Source: Batkoa obscura
Taxonomy: Eukaryota > Entomophthoromycota > Entomophthoromycetes > Entomophthorales > Batkoaceae
Length of the DNA: 64,000 nt
Direction: 5' to 3'
Assembly: GCA_030770535.1 (NCBI GenBank)
Contig: JASVEC010000023.1
Location: forward strand, 434,001-498,000
Made by a program: the position numbers and the translations under genes. The notes under the pieces were generated by a model. The model was not told where the DNA came from, searched no databases, and worked only from the letters and a program-made list of their open reading frames with translations. Positions 33,334 to 43,383 of the stretch are shown here, in pieces. Position 1 is the first letter of the stretch; each line of letters starts with the position of its first letter.

Positions 33334-33924
33334 ATGTACTCTAAAGCTTCAGTTTTCTCTGCTATCTCTGTTGCCCTTGCTTCTACTGTCCCATCTGGTG
33401 AAATCTTTTCGCAAGGTGGATGCGTTACCTCCTACACTGGTCCTCTTAAGCCTTATCAACAAAATTTAAGCTATAAATGCTTTACTCCCACAGTATCTGG
33501 TAGATGTGCTGCCAGTTTTGAGAGTTATCACTATAACCCCAAATCTGAAAAATGTGAAAAGTCGTTATTTGGAGGATGTAATGATGGTTGTCAAGCTTTC
33601 AGAACTAAATTAGATTGCCAGAATGAATGTTTCAAATTTAGTATTGATCCTATTGATCCTAGTGGCGTACAATCGTTCGTTCAAAGCCAATGTAAAGTTG
33701 TCAAACCAAAGACAATGAAGAAGAAATTTGAAAATGTACCAGTCAAATGCTTTGTAAAAACCAAGACTGGAAAATGTCGTGTAAACACTGATTCATATCA
33801 TTATGATATTATCACTGAAAGATGCGTCAAATCAGTATTTGGCGGCTGTGACGATGGATGCCTTGCTTTCAAAACCATCCGTGATTGCCAAGATACCTGC
33901 AATAGATACTCTATTGATGCTTAA
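33334..33924 (+). CDS. secreted two-domain Kunitz-type inhibitor (P1 Ala/Arg), spacer gene 1
   Basis: 196 aa, intronless, signal peptide at residues 1-~17, sixteen cysteines at the family positions. It is the most divergent open copy: domain 1 reads SGRCAASF (P1 Ala59) and domain 2 TGKCRVNTD (P1 Arg149 with Val after it), and the linker KVVKPKTMKKKFENVP differs. P1 Ala suggests an elastase-like target, or loss of trypsin inhibition. Its domain 2 is not homogenised with the arm genes, unlike spacer gene 2. It lies in the unique spacer of the palindrome. Confidence 0.93.
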   Translation: MYSKASVFSAISVALASTVPSGEIFSQGGCVTSYTGPLKPYQQNLSYKCFTPTVSGRCAASFESYHYNPKSEKCEKSLFGGCNDGCQAFRTKLDCQNECFKFSIDPIDPSGVQSFVQSQCKVVKPKTMKKKFENVPVKCFVKTKTGKCRVNTDSYHYDIITERCVKSVFGGCDDGCLAFKTIRDCQDTCNRYSIDA

Positions 33925-35137
33925 GATTATTATTTAAATAAATAAATTTTATATTTATATTTAATCATATTTTTCTTATTCTTTATTTTTTATTTTTAAA
34001 ATACATTCCATACGATAGCTTTACTTATCATAGAAAATTTTAACTAGCTCTTATTTTGGATCATGTAAGTTTGAAATCTGTTATCAACCTAACCTATTAG
34101 CAAATTCTATACTCATTGTTAATTTGTTATCTTCAAAAATTGGGCAATCAAATTTGTGACTAAAATATAGAGGTAAATTTTATTTTTATAAATTAGCTAT
34201 AACTATACAGTAATTTAAATATTTTGATCTATATTTATTCAAACTTGCCTCGTTTGCTAGTTTAGACACTAATCATACTAAGGACCATTCCGATAATAAA
34301 TCATCATGCAACAATAGCAGTTTGAGTAAGCATTGCTTTTTTTACCTCTTAATTTGTTTACTTCCTGGGCGTAGGATTTAAAATCTTATTAATTAAATTG
34401 AACAGAAATGTCGCCACATTTCTAATATGAGTTTGAATTTGATCATTCTAGAATTATATCGAAGTGTCGATAGCTATAGTTATAGGATTCTGTTATTATT
34501 ACTAGAATTCTTGAGCGTTTTCTGCCTCAATTCTACAAGTTTATATTACCATTTTAATAAAATTCACCAATAGTTATATATATAGAAAGTTTAACTATAA
34601 TATCTCAAGGTAATCAATTGCTACTTATTCGAATCAAATGTGGAATGAACATTTTCAAGTTCATGTTTGATGAATATAAAAATGGAATAATAGTTATTAT
34701 TAGATTTGGCAAGTATATCAAAAATCCTAACCCACCTTTAATTTGAATCAGTAATAAACAAATAAAATACCTTTTATAAAACTTTATAAGAAACTATAAA
34801 GTTTTTTTTATAAGATTTCATAGTTTCCCTCAGTAAAAATTAGAGATGCGAAAAAATTAATAGTTCTAATCAAACAGCCTTGAGATTTATCCTAATGGAA
34901 CAAAGTCAACGATAAATGTTCAAGATATACATATTTCAAATCAATCCGCATTTAGAAAACACAAGAACATTTCATAAAAATAGGGATTAGTTCCTTATAG
35001 ATAACTTTTGATTATCTCATTATGTCACTTAAATTCTTTGAATTAATATTTACTGTTATAGTATCCATTATATTGCTGCATGTTTGTAATAAGTGGTAAA
35101 AATATTAGTAATAAACAAGTAGAACCTACATTATATA
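33925..35137. other. intergenic between spacer Kunitz genes
   Basis: 1.2 kb AT-rich, no gene or repeat recognised. Confidence 0.6.
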
Positions 35138-35230
35138 TTTTGGGGATGTAAAAATAGAAACTAAAACCTAAAAAATAAATCTACATTGTTTATTTGAAAT
35201 GTTCCTGGTAGCCTAGGATACTATATAAAC
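35138..35230 (+). promoter_or_regulatory. Kunitz promoter module (gene 35285)
   Basis: TTTTGGGGATGTA (35138-35150) and TATATAAAC (35222-35230), followed by a TTATCATCATCAAATACTGA block before the ATG. Confidence 0.73.
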
Positions 35231-35284
35231 TAGCACTTTACACTACTTTATCATCATCAAATACTGATAAATAATATAACAACA

Positions 35285-35875
35285 ATGTACTCTAAAGCTT
35301 TGATTTTCTCTGCTATCTCTTCTATCTTCGCCTCTACTGTCCCAAACAGCGGAATCTTTTCCCAATCTGGATGCGTTACATCTTACACTGGTTCTATTAA
35401 ACATCATCAACAAGATTTGACCTACAAATGCTTTACCCCTACTGCCTCTGGTAAATGCTATGCTGCTTTCCAAAGCTACCATTATAACGTCAAATCTGGA
35501 AAATGTGAAAAATCTTTATTCGGTGGCTGCGACGATGGTTGTCAAGCTTTCAGAACTAAAGAGGACTGCGAAAATGAATGCGTTAGATTCACTATTGACC
35601 CAGTTGATCCTACCGGTATGAAATCATTCGTTCAAAGTCAATGTAAAGTCTCTAAGCCAAAAACAATGAAGAAGAAATTTGAAGATGTACCAGTCAAGTG
35701 TTTTGTCAAAACCGAAACTGGTAAATGTCGTATGGGTGTTGAATCTTACCACTTTGATATTGCTACTGAAAAATGTATCAAATCAACTTTTGGCGGTTGT
35801 GATGATGGTTGTCTTGGTTTCAAGACTATTGAAGACTGTCAAAATACCTGTAACAGATTCTCTATTGATGTTTAA
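35285..35875 (+). CDS. secreted two-domain Kunitz-type inhibitor (P1 Tyr/Arg), spacer gene 2
   Basis: 196 aa, intronless, signal peptide at the start. Domain 1 is private (SGKCYAAF, P1 Tyr59; KHHQQDLTYKCF before it). From about the KVSKPKTMKKKF linker to the stop, and for about 25 bp past it, the DNA equals the arm genes (TGKCRM, P1 Arg149). This is a sharp mosaic: a divergent domain 1 joined to a homogenised domain 2. It fits gene conversion over the 3' half with selection or drift keeping domain 1 distinct. Confidence 0.93.
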   Translation: MYSKALIFSAISSIFASTVPNSGIFSQSGCVTSYTGSIKHHQQDLTYKCFTPTASGKCYAAFQSYHYNVKSGKCEKSLFGGCDDGCQAFRTKEDCENECVRFTIDPVDPTGMKSFVQSQCKVSKPKTMKKKFEDVPVKCFVKTETGKCRMGVESYHFDIATEKCIKSTFGGCDDGCLGFKTIEDCQNTCNRFSIDV

Positions 35876-35959
35876 ACTATTATTTAAAATAAAAAATTAG
35901 ATTCCTACTTACTCTTTTTATTCAATTAGCATTTTAATTCAAAGTATTTTCTTGGTATG

Positions 35960-36036
35960 GGGGTGTATTTAAGGATTTAAGGATTTTACTAAAAATCTTT
36001 CTGCTCAAATAGCGCTTAAACAAAAAATACATTCCC
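35960..36036 (-). mobile_element. foldback MITE copy 16 (internally deleted)
   Basis: Ends GGGGTGT and ATTCCC with the AGCGCTTAAA apex but missing the ATGGAAAAAG-TAATGAAG arm; about 77 bp. It lies 85 bp after a Kunitz gene. Confidence 0.8.
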
Positions 36037-36191
36037 ATATGTGCTATTAGAATGTATAATTATTTAGTCTTTTGTTATTTTTTTATATGGAGGCCTTCGT
36101 TTGATAAATATAGTGGTTTCAAAAATTTCAATGTATAAGATATTAGAAAGATTTTACTATTTTAAAGAATTTCATAACTCTACTACAATAT

Positions 36192-36289
36192 AGAGATGTA
36201 TTTTTGTATTTAAGAGTTTTACTAACAATTTTCCACTCAAATAGCGCTTAAAAGATGGAAAAAGTAATGGAGCCAAAAAAAACATCCCC
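36192..36289 (-). mobile_element. foldback MITE copy 17
   Basis: AGAGATGT left, ACATCCCC right, ATAT on both sides. Confidence 0.88.
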
Positions 36290-38096
36290 ATATATTGACT
36301 TTGATTACTTTCACAAGTGACTCAGATCATCACTAAGTCAATAAATGGTTCATCTTGTTTGGTCTAACCAAAACTCAAATTTAACTAACATCTGGAGAGA
36401 CGATAGCCAAGCCTATTTAGGCCAACCTCCTTTATATTATTGGTTATTAGTTTTTCTGTATAACAACAGAAACAAATATCAAACACCTTATATCATTCTT
36501 AGTTATGAATACCTTAAAGATTTTTATTGATGTAGCAATTATAGCATATATTTACAAAATAATTTTTGGAATACTTTTGTCTACTTAATGAGGATTTAGA
36601 AAACACAAATGCACATTTCTTTATAAAGATAAAAAGTGATAAAGTTACAATTTAGCGATTTTATCGTTTATTATATTTAAATAGATTTTCAAAAAGCTGT
36701 CTATTTATCAAAAACTATGTCTTTTAATAATACGCTTAATAGGAATTGTTTTTATTTTTAATTAGCTAGGCAAATTTGAAAAACAATAATATCAAATATA
36801 TGGTAATAAGCATAGAAGTTTTGATTTATCTTGAACTTGAAACAAATAAGTATAAACAAAATCCGATAGGGATAAAATAGTTTACACACACTTCATATAA
36901 TTGTCTAAGAATTTCAAGGTAAAAACTTTGCCTATTCGGCTTCTTAGCCCTTTTATTGTATTCTTTTTGATAGTTCATACTATTTTCATAATAAACGAAT
37001 TTCAAGTCTATTGAATTTTTTGCTTTTGATAAAATCCTTTTAAAAGACTATTCGAAGGAATTTAAACTGTAAAATCGAAGCTCAATTCAATACTCATAAT
37101 TAGTATTCTTATATTGTCATGGTTACGAATTTCAAACGAAAATAACCAAATATAATAGAGATTATTAAGTATCGAAAATAAAATTCTGCAAAGCAAAATT
37201 TCTTTTATTTACTAATTTGTTAAACCTATATTACGTTGATAAAAATATTTGAGAAATGGAGATTCAGAATATTTACATAAAGATAATATTACGTAGTATT
37301 TGAGTATGGTTCATATATATCATAAATTAATATTTTAGAAATTCCAAATAACACCATATGGACTGATCAGAAGGTACAAGGTATATTAAAATTAACTGAA
37401 TATAAAAAATCGGAATTTTTGAAATAGAATTTTAAATTGATATCAAATTTGGCTTCATCTAAAATTGACTTTTTTAGAACACGGCTATTAAGAAGCGTTT
37501 TAAAAGTTTAGATAATAGCAAATTGCGACATTATAAGTCAGGGATAGATACCCAATCAAATAACGGCACTTGCATTTTTTTCATAGAAATAGCCCAAATA
37601 TTACATTTCTATGAAATTCAACATGCATCTTGTGGTAAAATGTAGCATTCCTATTAATAAAAAAATTTATAGTCGCATCCTTATTTTTTGTTCGTAAACT
37701 ACAAAAAACATTATAGTAAATCAACAACATTAACAACCACAATAATCATATACCTTGATAACTTAACTATAACATAATATTTTATTGCTATACATCAAAA
37801 CAATAGAAAAGTGAATTATGAAAATACATCAAATCACTATTATTAAAATAAACGCTAGGAAGTAATATGAAAATAGGCTATCTACATTATAAATATTTCA
37901 TCATTATTATTATCCATAAATATACAGGAAAACCTTTATACATAAACCATAAATTCAAATACCCTTACTTGTCAAAAATGTTTTAAGTATTCTTAAATAT
38001 CAATTTTCTAAATATAAATAGAAACATTGGAAAAATAATTGAGGATAAACAAAAGTTTGTTTAATAACTTGTTTAATAACTTTATCAATTCGGAAT

Positions 38097-38160
38097 GGAT
38101 TTTTGGGGCAAAAAAATTCAAAATAAAAAAATTGCAAAGTAAACTATAAGGTATATAAAC
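38097..38160 (+). promoter_or_regulatory. Kunitz promoter module (gene 38215)
   Basis: GGATTTTTGGGGC (38097-38109) and TATATAAAC (38152-38160); mirror of 30310-30373. Confidence 0.68.
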
Positions 38161-38214
38161 AAACAATTCATATTACTTTAGTATTGTTAGATACTAATAA
38201 TAAGGATTATAATA

Positions 38215-38805
38215 ATGTACTCTAAGGCTTTAATTTTATCTGCTTTTTCTACCGTTCTTGGTTCCACTCTTCCATTAATCAATACTTTTTCACAAGGTGG
38301 ATGTGCTACTTCTTATACTGGTCCACTTAAGTTCCATCAACAAGATATAAGCTATAAATGCTTTATCCCTACTGTAACTGGTAAATGCTATGGCAGTTTT
38401 GATAGTTATCATTATAATGTTAAAACTGGTCAATGTGAAAAAGCATTGTTTGGAGGATGTAATGATGGTTGTCAAGCTTTTGATACTAAATCTAATTGTG
38501 AATATAACTGTGTCAAATTTACTATTGACCCAGTTGATCCAACTGGTATGCCATCTTTCTCTCAAAGTCAATGTAAAGTCTCTAAGCCAAAAACAATGAA
38601 GAAGAAATTTGAAGATGTACCAGCTAGATGCTTTGTCAAAACCGAAACTGGTAAATGTCGTATGGGTGTTGAATCTTACCACTTTGATATTGCTACTGAA
38701 AAATGTATCAAATCAACTTTTGGCGGTTGTGATGATGGTTGTCTTGGTTTCAAGACTATTGAAGACTGTCAAAATACCTGTAACAGATTCTCTATTGATG
38801 TTTAA
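38215..38805 (+). CDS. secreted two-domain Kunitz-type inhibitor (P1 Tyr/Arg), right arm, inner gene
   Basis: 196 aa, identical in protein to the mirror gene at 29665-30255. Signal peptide, then two 8-Cys Kunitz units with P1 Tyr59 and Arg149. Its 3' flank differs from the P1-Arg genes right after the stop (ATTGATATTTAATAATAAAA), as in its mirror copy. Confidence 0.93.
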   Translation: MYSKALILSAFSTVLGSTLPLINTFSQGGCATSYTGPLKFHQQDISYKCFIPTVTGKCYGSFDSYHYNVKTGQCEKALFGGCNDGCQAFDTKSNCEYNCVKFTIDPVDPTGMPSFSQSQCKVSKPKTMKKKFEDVPARCFVKTETGKCRMGVESYHFDIATEKCIKSTFGGCDDGCLGFKTIEDCQNTCNRFSIDV

Positions 38806-39895
38806 AATTGATATTTAATAATAAAACTTAGATGATACTTAATTTTACAACTTATTGATCTTTTCTATATTTGCTATATTTGCTATTTCTAAAATGTAAC
38901 CACGAGATGTTTTTCTTTAAAATAAGTGAACTTTAGCAAACTTATTTAGGTCATGAAATTTGACTCTAATTTGAGAAAGTAACTTCACTAAAAAATCACG
39001 TTGTAAATTTAACAATAAAGCTTTATTCAAAATTTGTGTAATTTGTCATCAATTTTTTTACAAAAGAAAAAATGCTCATGTTTTTAGAATTATAACGTGA
39101 ATTTTGGGATTTTTTCTCAAGCTTTTATTAAACACAATATAAAATGTTTATTTAAAGATTTTACTTTTGTTTATACTAAATTATTTAATTTGATTTTTTA
39201 ATATAATACCTATATTACTAATTATTATAAAAAGCCATTCTAGATGCTAATAATCAGATCATAATATTAGGATAAACAAAAGATATTTTCATTAATGAAT
39301 TTGAATTTGAAATTGAAATTCTAGAATTTAATAAACAATAATGAATAATAATAAATAATAAAAATAACGCTTTTTGTTTTTATTTTTATTTTTATTTTTA
39401 TTTATAAACCATAACCACTATGTGATGATGTTCTATAATAGTATATTGCTTTTTAACACAATTATATTTCTAATCTCATTAAGGAAATTTATTTTTATTT
39501 GAAGTCAAATTAATAATATACTATGATAAATATTTTAGTGAATATTTTTTCTCAGTTTAAGGTCATTCATCTATAACAAAAATCAAAGGTGCGAAAAAGG
39601 TAAGAATAGCTCTAATAAAACAGTTTTGAGATTATCCTAATAAAACAAAATTAGGGATAAATGTTTACAATATGCATATCATAAATCAATTCCGCATTTA
39701 GATATGGTAGAATCTTTACAAAATAAGGGTCCACTTTTTTATAAATAACTTTTTATTAAAGAATTATCTGACTTCACTTCTTTAGAGTCATACTTACTTT
39801 TATAGTAACTGGTATATTTTTTATAAGCTTATAGAAAGTGGTAAAATAAAAATGAAAATAAAAATAAAAAACAGGTTATACTAATATTATATATG
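38806..39895. other. Kunitz inter-gene spacer, right arm
   Basis: Mirror of the left-arm spacer at 28576-29664; no gene. Confidence 0.6.
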
Positions 39896-39988
39896 TTTTG
39901 GGGATTTGGAAATAAAAAACCATATTCAAAAAATAAATCAGTACTACTTATTTTAGAAATTTCTACTACTTCAAAATATTATATAAAC
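39896..39988 (+). promoter_or_regulatory. Kunitz promoter module (gene 40046)
   Basis: TTTTGGGGATTTGG (39896-39909) and TATATAAAC (39980-39988), mirror of 28482-28575. Confidence 0.7.
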
Positions 39989-40045
39989 AAATAGTTTATA
40001 CCATTTTAAAATTATCAAATATCAATAACTATAATAATATCAATT

Positions 40046-40636
40046 ATGTACACTAAAGTCTTACTTTTATCTGCTTTCTCTTCTATCCTTGCTTCTACTC
40101 TTCCATTAATTGAGCCTTTCTCACAAGGTGGATGTGCTACTTCTTATACTGGTCCACTTAAGTTCCATCAACAAGATATAAGCTATAAATGCTTTATCCC
40201 TACTGTAACTGGTAAATGTCGTGGTAGTAATGATAGTTATCATTATAATGTTAAAACTGGTCAATGTGAAAAAGCGTTGTTTGGAGGATGTAATGATGGT
40301 TGTCAAGCTTTTGATACTAAATCTAATTGTGAATATAACTGTGTCAAATTTACTATTGACCCAGTTGATCCAACTGGTATGCCATCTTTCTCCCAAAGTC
40401 AATGTAAAGTCTCTAAGCCAAAAACAATGAAGAAGAAATTTGAAGATGTACCAGCTAGATGCTTTGTCAAAACCGAAACTGGTAAATGTCGTATGGGTGT
40501 TGAATCTTATCACTTTGATATTGCTACTGAAAAATGTATCAAATCAACTTTTGGCGGTTGTGATGATGGTTGTCTTGGTTTCAAGACTATTGAAGACTGC
40601 CAAAATACCTGTAACAGATTCTCTATTGATGTTTAA
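40046..40636 (+). CDS. secreted two-domain Kunitz-type inhibitor (P1 Arg/Arg), right arm, middle gene
   Basis: 196 aa, same protein as at 25855, 27834 and 42025. One silent difference from its mirror copy is visible near 40278 (GCG here against GCA). Signal peptide, two 8-Cys units, P1 Arg59 and Arg149. Confidence 0.93.
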   Translation: MYTKVLLLSAFSSILASTLPLIEPFSQGGCATSYTGPLKFHQQDISYKCFIPTVTGKCRGSNDSYHYNVKTGQCEKALFGGCNDGCQAFDTKSNCEYNCVKFTIDPVDPTGMPSFSQSQCKVSKPKTMKKKFEDVPARCFVKTETGKCRMGVESYHFDIATEKCIKSTFGGCDDGCLGFKTIEDCQNTCNRFSIDV

Positions 40637-41874
40637 ACTATTATTTAAAATAAAAAATTAGATTTTTATATAAACATTTATCTCATTATATATTAATATA
40701 TGAACATATGGGGATATGTTTTTGTGTTTAAGAATCTGCTAACAAATTTTCCGCTTAAATAGTGCTTAAAAAATGGAAAAAATAATGAAGTCGAAAAAAA
40801 CACTCCCACATATTGGCATATTATCTTTTTAACTCATAATTATTTTCTGATACTATAACTTATACTTTTTAGAATTGGTATCTTTTATTTGGTATATCAT
40901 ATTATATATAAAAGCCTAAATTTTAAGTCTAACATTCAATGTTTTTTACATCTGGTAGAGCCCAAAAACATGAAATATCAAAAAAAGACTCAATTTACAA
41001 CGTTGAAATTCATATATAAAATAAATCGGTTTTCAATGTAAACTGTTTTTATTAAGATATGCTATAATTTTAGCATTCCTTCTAAATAAAGTAGTAAAAA
41101 AGATGTTCATATTTATCTGCGCTAATATATATATATAAATAGACAAATGAACATTGAGCTTATAGAAACTTACGACTTGGATGTATGCCTTTTCAAGAAT
41201 ATAGATAAAGTATTCATTATAACTTGAGCAGAAAATCATTGTTATAAAATTAACTATGGTTTTTGATTACTAATGATGGTAGTAATATCTATACCGTATT
41301 TTGATATTTTAATTTTAATTCGAGAAATATAATTGTATAACCGTATAACAATCAATCTGATTTTAAAACATTTGTTAATATTGAATATATTATGCTTTGG
41401 ATCTTCTCTGCTTGGTTGTTTTATAATTGATTTTAGCATACGTCAAACACAAAGGTTCAATTTTGGATAAATTATTTTAAAAGATGTTCTTAATAACTAA
41501 TCCCGAAAACAAATGTCAAAACCGAAAAATCCCTTAAAAAGTAGTAGTAGTTCCTTTTAAAATAAAATATCACATAGTTTTGTATTATAAATATAGTATA
41601 TCCTATTATCCTATTTCTCTTGGAATTCTCATTAAATTATAATGGTGTTATTAAAATTCAACCTAGAACATGTAACATTGAATTGATATGTTTATTTATA
41701 TAATATTCTTTGTAGACATAAAATTCTATTAGAAATTAAAATTACTTCAATTGATCAATTAACTATAAATAAGCTCTTGATTTAATAGCGCAACACATAG
41801 AAATCACTCTATTTCTACTTGTTTATAGAGAGCGGTAAAACAATAATAATAAATAAATTATCCAATATTTGTTA
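40637..41874. other. Kunitz inter-gene spacer, right arm, with foldback element
   Basis: Mirror of 26596-27833; no gene. Contains the foldback element at 40710-40807. Confidence 0.6.
40710..40807 (-). mobile_element. foldback MITE copy 15 (mirror of copy 14)
   Basis: GGGGATATG left, ACTCCC right. Sequence and position mirror 27663-27760. Confidence 0.92.
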
Positions 41875-41967
41875 TTTTGGGGATTTGTAGAAAGTAAACC
41901 ATCTGGATAAAACGTATAATCATTATTATTTCGAATGTTCTAGGTGAGTTTAAAATACTATATAAAT
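41875..41967 (+). promoter_or_regulatory. Kunitz promoter module (gene 42025)
   Basis: TTTTGGGGATTTG (41875-41887) and TATATAAAT (41959-41967), followed by AGTTTATACC. Confidence 0.7.
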
Positions 41968-42024
41968 AAATAGTTTATACCATTTTAAAATTATCAAATA
42001 TCAATAACTATAATAATATCAATT

Positions 42025-42615
42025 ATGTACACTAAAGTCTTACTTTTATCTGCTTTCTCTTCTATCCTTGCTTCTACTCTTCCATTAATTGAGCCTTTCT
42101 CACAAGGTGGATGTGCTACTTCTTATACTGGTCCACTTAAGTTCCATCAACAAGATATAAGCTATAAATGCTTTATCCCTACTGTAACTGGTAAATGTCG
42201 TGGTAGTAATGATAGTTATCATTATAATGTTAAAACTGGTCAATGTGAAAAAGCATTGTTTGGAGGATGTAATGATGGTTGTCAAGCTTTTGATACTAAA
42301 TCTAATTGTGAATATAACTGTGTCAAATTTACTATTGACCCAGTTGACCCAACTGGTATGCCATCTTTCTCTCAAAGTCAATGTAAAGTCTCTAAGCCAA
42401 AAACAATGAAGAAGAAATTTGAAGATGTACCAGCTAGATGCTTTGTCAAAACCGAAACTGGTAAATGTCGCATGGGTGTTGAATCTTACCACTTTGATAT
42501 TGCTACTGAAAAATGTATCAAATCAACTTTTGGCGGTTGTGATGATGGTTGTCTTGGTTTCAAGACTATTGAAGACTGTCAAAATACCTGTAACAGATTC
42601 TCTATTGATGTTTAA
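42025..42615 (+). CDS. secreted two-domain Kunitz-type inhibitor (P1 Arg/Arg), right arm, outer gene
   Basis: 196 aa, same protein as its mirror at 25855-26445; a silent difference lies in the Ser codon of the PSFSQSQC segment. Signal peptide, two 8-Cys units, P1 Arg59 and Arg149. Last gene of the palindrome; the transposon nest begins about 370 bp downstream. Confidence 0.93.
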   Translation: MYTKVLLLSAFSSILASTLPLIEPFSQGGCATSYTGPLKFHQQDISYKCFIPTVTGKCRGSNDSYHYNVKTGQCEKALFGGCNDGCQAFDTKSNCEYNCVKFTIDPVDPTGMPSFSQSQCKVSKPKTMKKKFEDVPARCFVKTETGKCRMGVESYHFDIATEKCIKSTFGGCDDGCLGFKTIEDCQNTCNRFSIDV

Positions 42616-42985
42616 ACTATTATTTAAAATAAAAAATTAGATTTTTATGTAAATATTTTCTTCGACTTTAATCGGTTGATTTTTAACTCCTAATATTATT
42701 CTGGAATTCTAGTTTATACTGGTTTTATTTACAAACAAGAATCTATTTGTAAATCTTACTAAACTTTTGAAAAATTATTTTTTTATTAATTTAACTTATT
42801 TTTTTAAACTATAGCTAATATAAAGTCATTTATGTTTAATAAATTTTCAAAGCGGATTGTTGATATATTTTTTTGAAAATATTTTTTTCAAATTTCACAC
42901 TTAAATAAAAAACATGAATCATTGCCTCCATACTATAACACTACCATCTTTATTTCATTTAATTAAAGATATTAAGAATTCAATA

Positions 42986-43379
42986 TATAGGGATGTCCAA
43001 ATTGGTTTTATTCTTTATTTGATTTTTGTAAAAATAAGTCTTCTATTAAAAAACAAAAATACCTGACACTTTTAAATCATTTTAGTATAATTTATATTAA
43101 AAGTTAGCAGAGAATTCCTACTAAATTTAATAAAAATTCCTAGATTAACAAAGTTTTTACTATTAAGTAAATAAATTATTTTAATATTATAATTACATTA
43201 TTAATACATCACTGAATTAGTAAATAGCTCTATATGGGAGGGAACGACTAGCCTTAAAGCTATAATTAGCCATCTTTATATAATATAAGCAATATAATAG
43301 CTTTTACTTATTACTATAACTAATTGCTCCTTACTGTTTATTAACTTAGCTATTAATAATCAACCTAAGTAACATTAAC
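42986..43379 (-). mobile_element. older transposon copy, 3' non-coding part (reversed, split by copy 2)
   Basis: Reads on the minus strand like the right end of the complete element: terminus GGGATGTCCAAATTGGTTTT, then the diverged right-hand region up to the sequence just after the transposase stop. It continues at 45852, beyond the inserted complete copy. Confidence 0.85.
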
Positions 43380-43383
43380 ATTT

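Larger units (their letters stand above)
35876..38096. other. intergenic, two foldback elements; right arm begins at 36707
   Basis: No gene recognised. Foldback elements at 35960-36036 and 36192-36289; the inverted-repeat arm begins at 36707. A 61-codon open frame at 36345-36530 has no recognisable features. Confidence 0.6.
36707..42669. repeat. right arm of ~5.97-kb inverted repeat (three Kunitz genes)
   Basis: Reverse complement of 25797-31763. Gene order from the centre outward is P1-Tyr gene, then two P1-Arg genes, all transcribed away from the centre as in the left arm. Similarity to the left flank continues weakly (perhaps 70%) for some 50 bp past the outer edge, so the repeat is older or longer than its homogenised part. 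Confidence 0.95.

Noticed and set aside
36345-36530. 61-codon open frame in the palindrome spacer
   Set aside because: No homology recognised, no promoter module, and outside the duplicated arms.
25797-42669. Reading the inverted repeat as a giant foldback transposon
   Set aside because: No terminal repeats, target duplication or transposase at its outer edges; the outer similarity fades gradually instead of stopping at a defined end.
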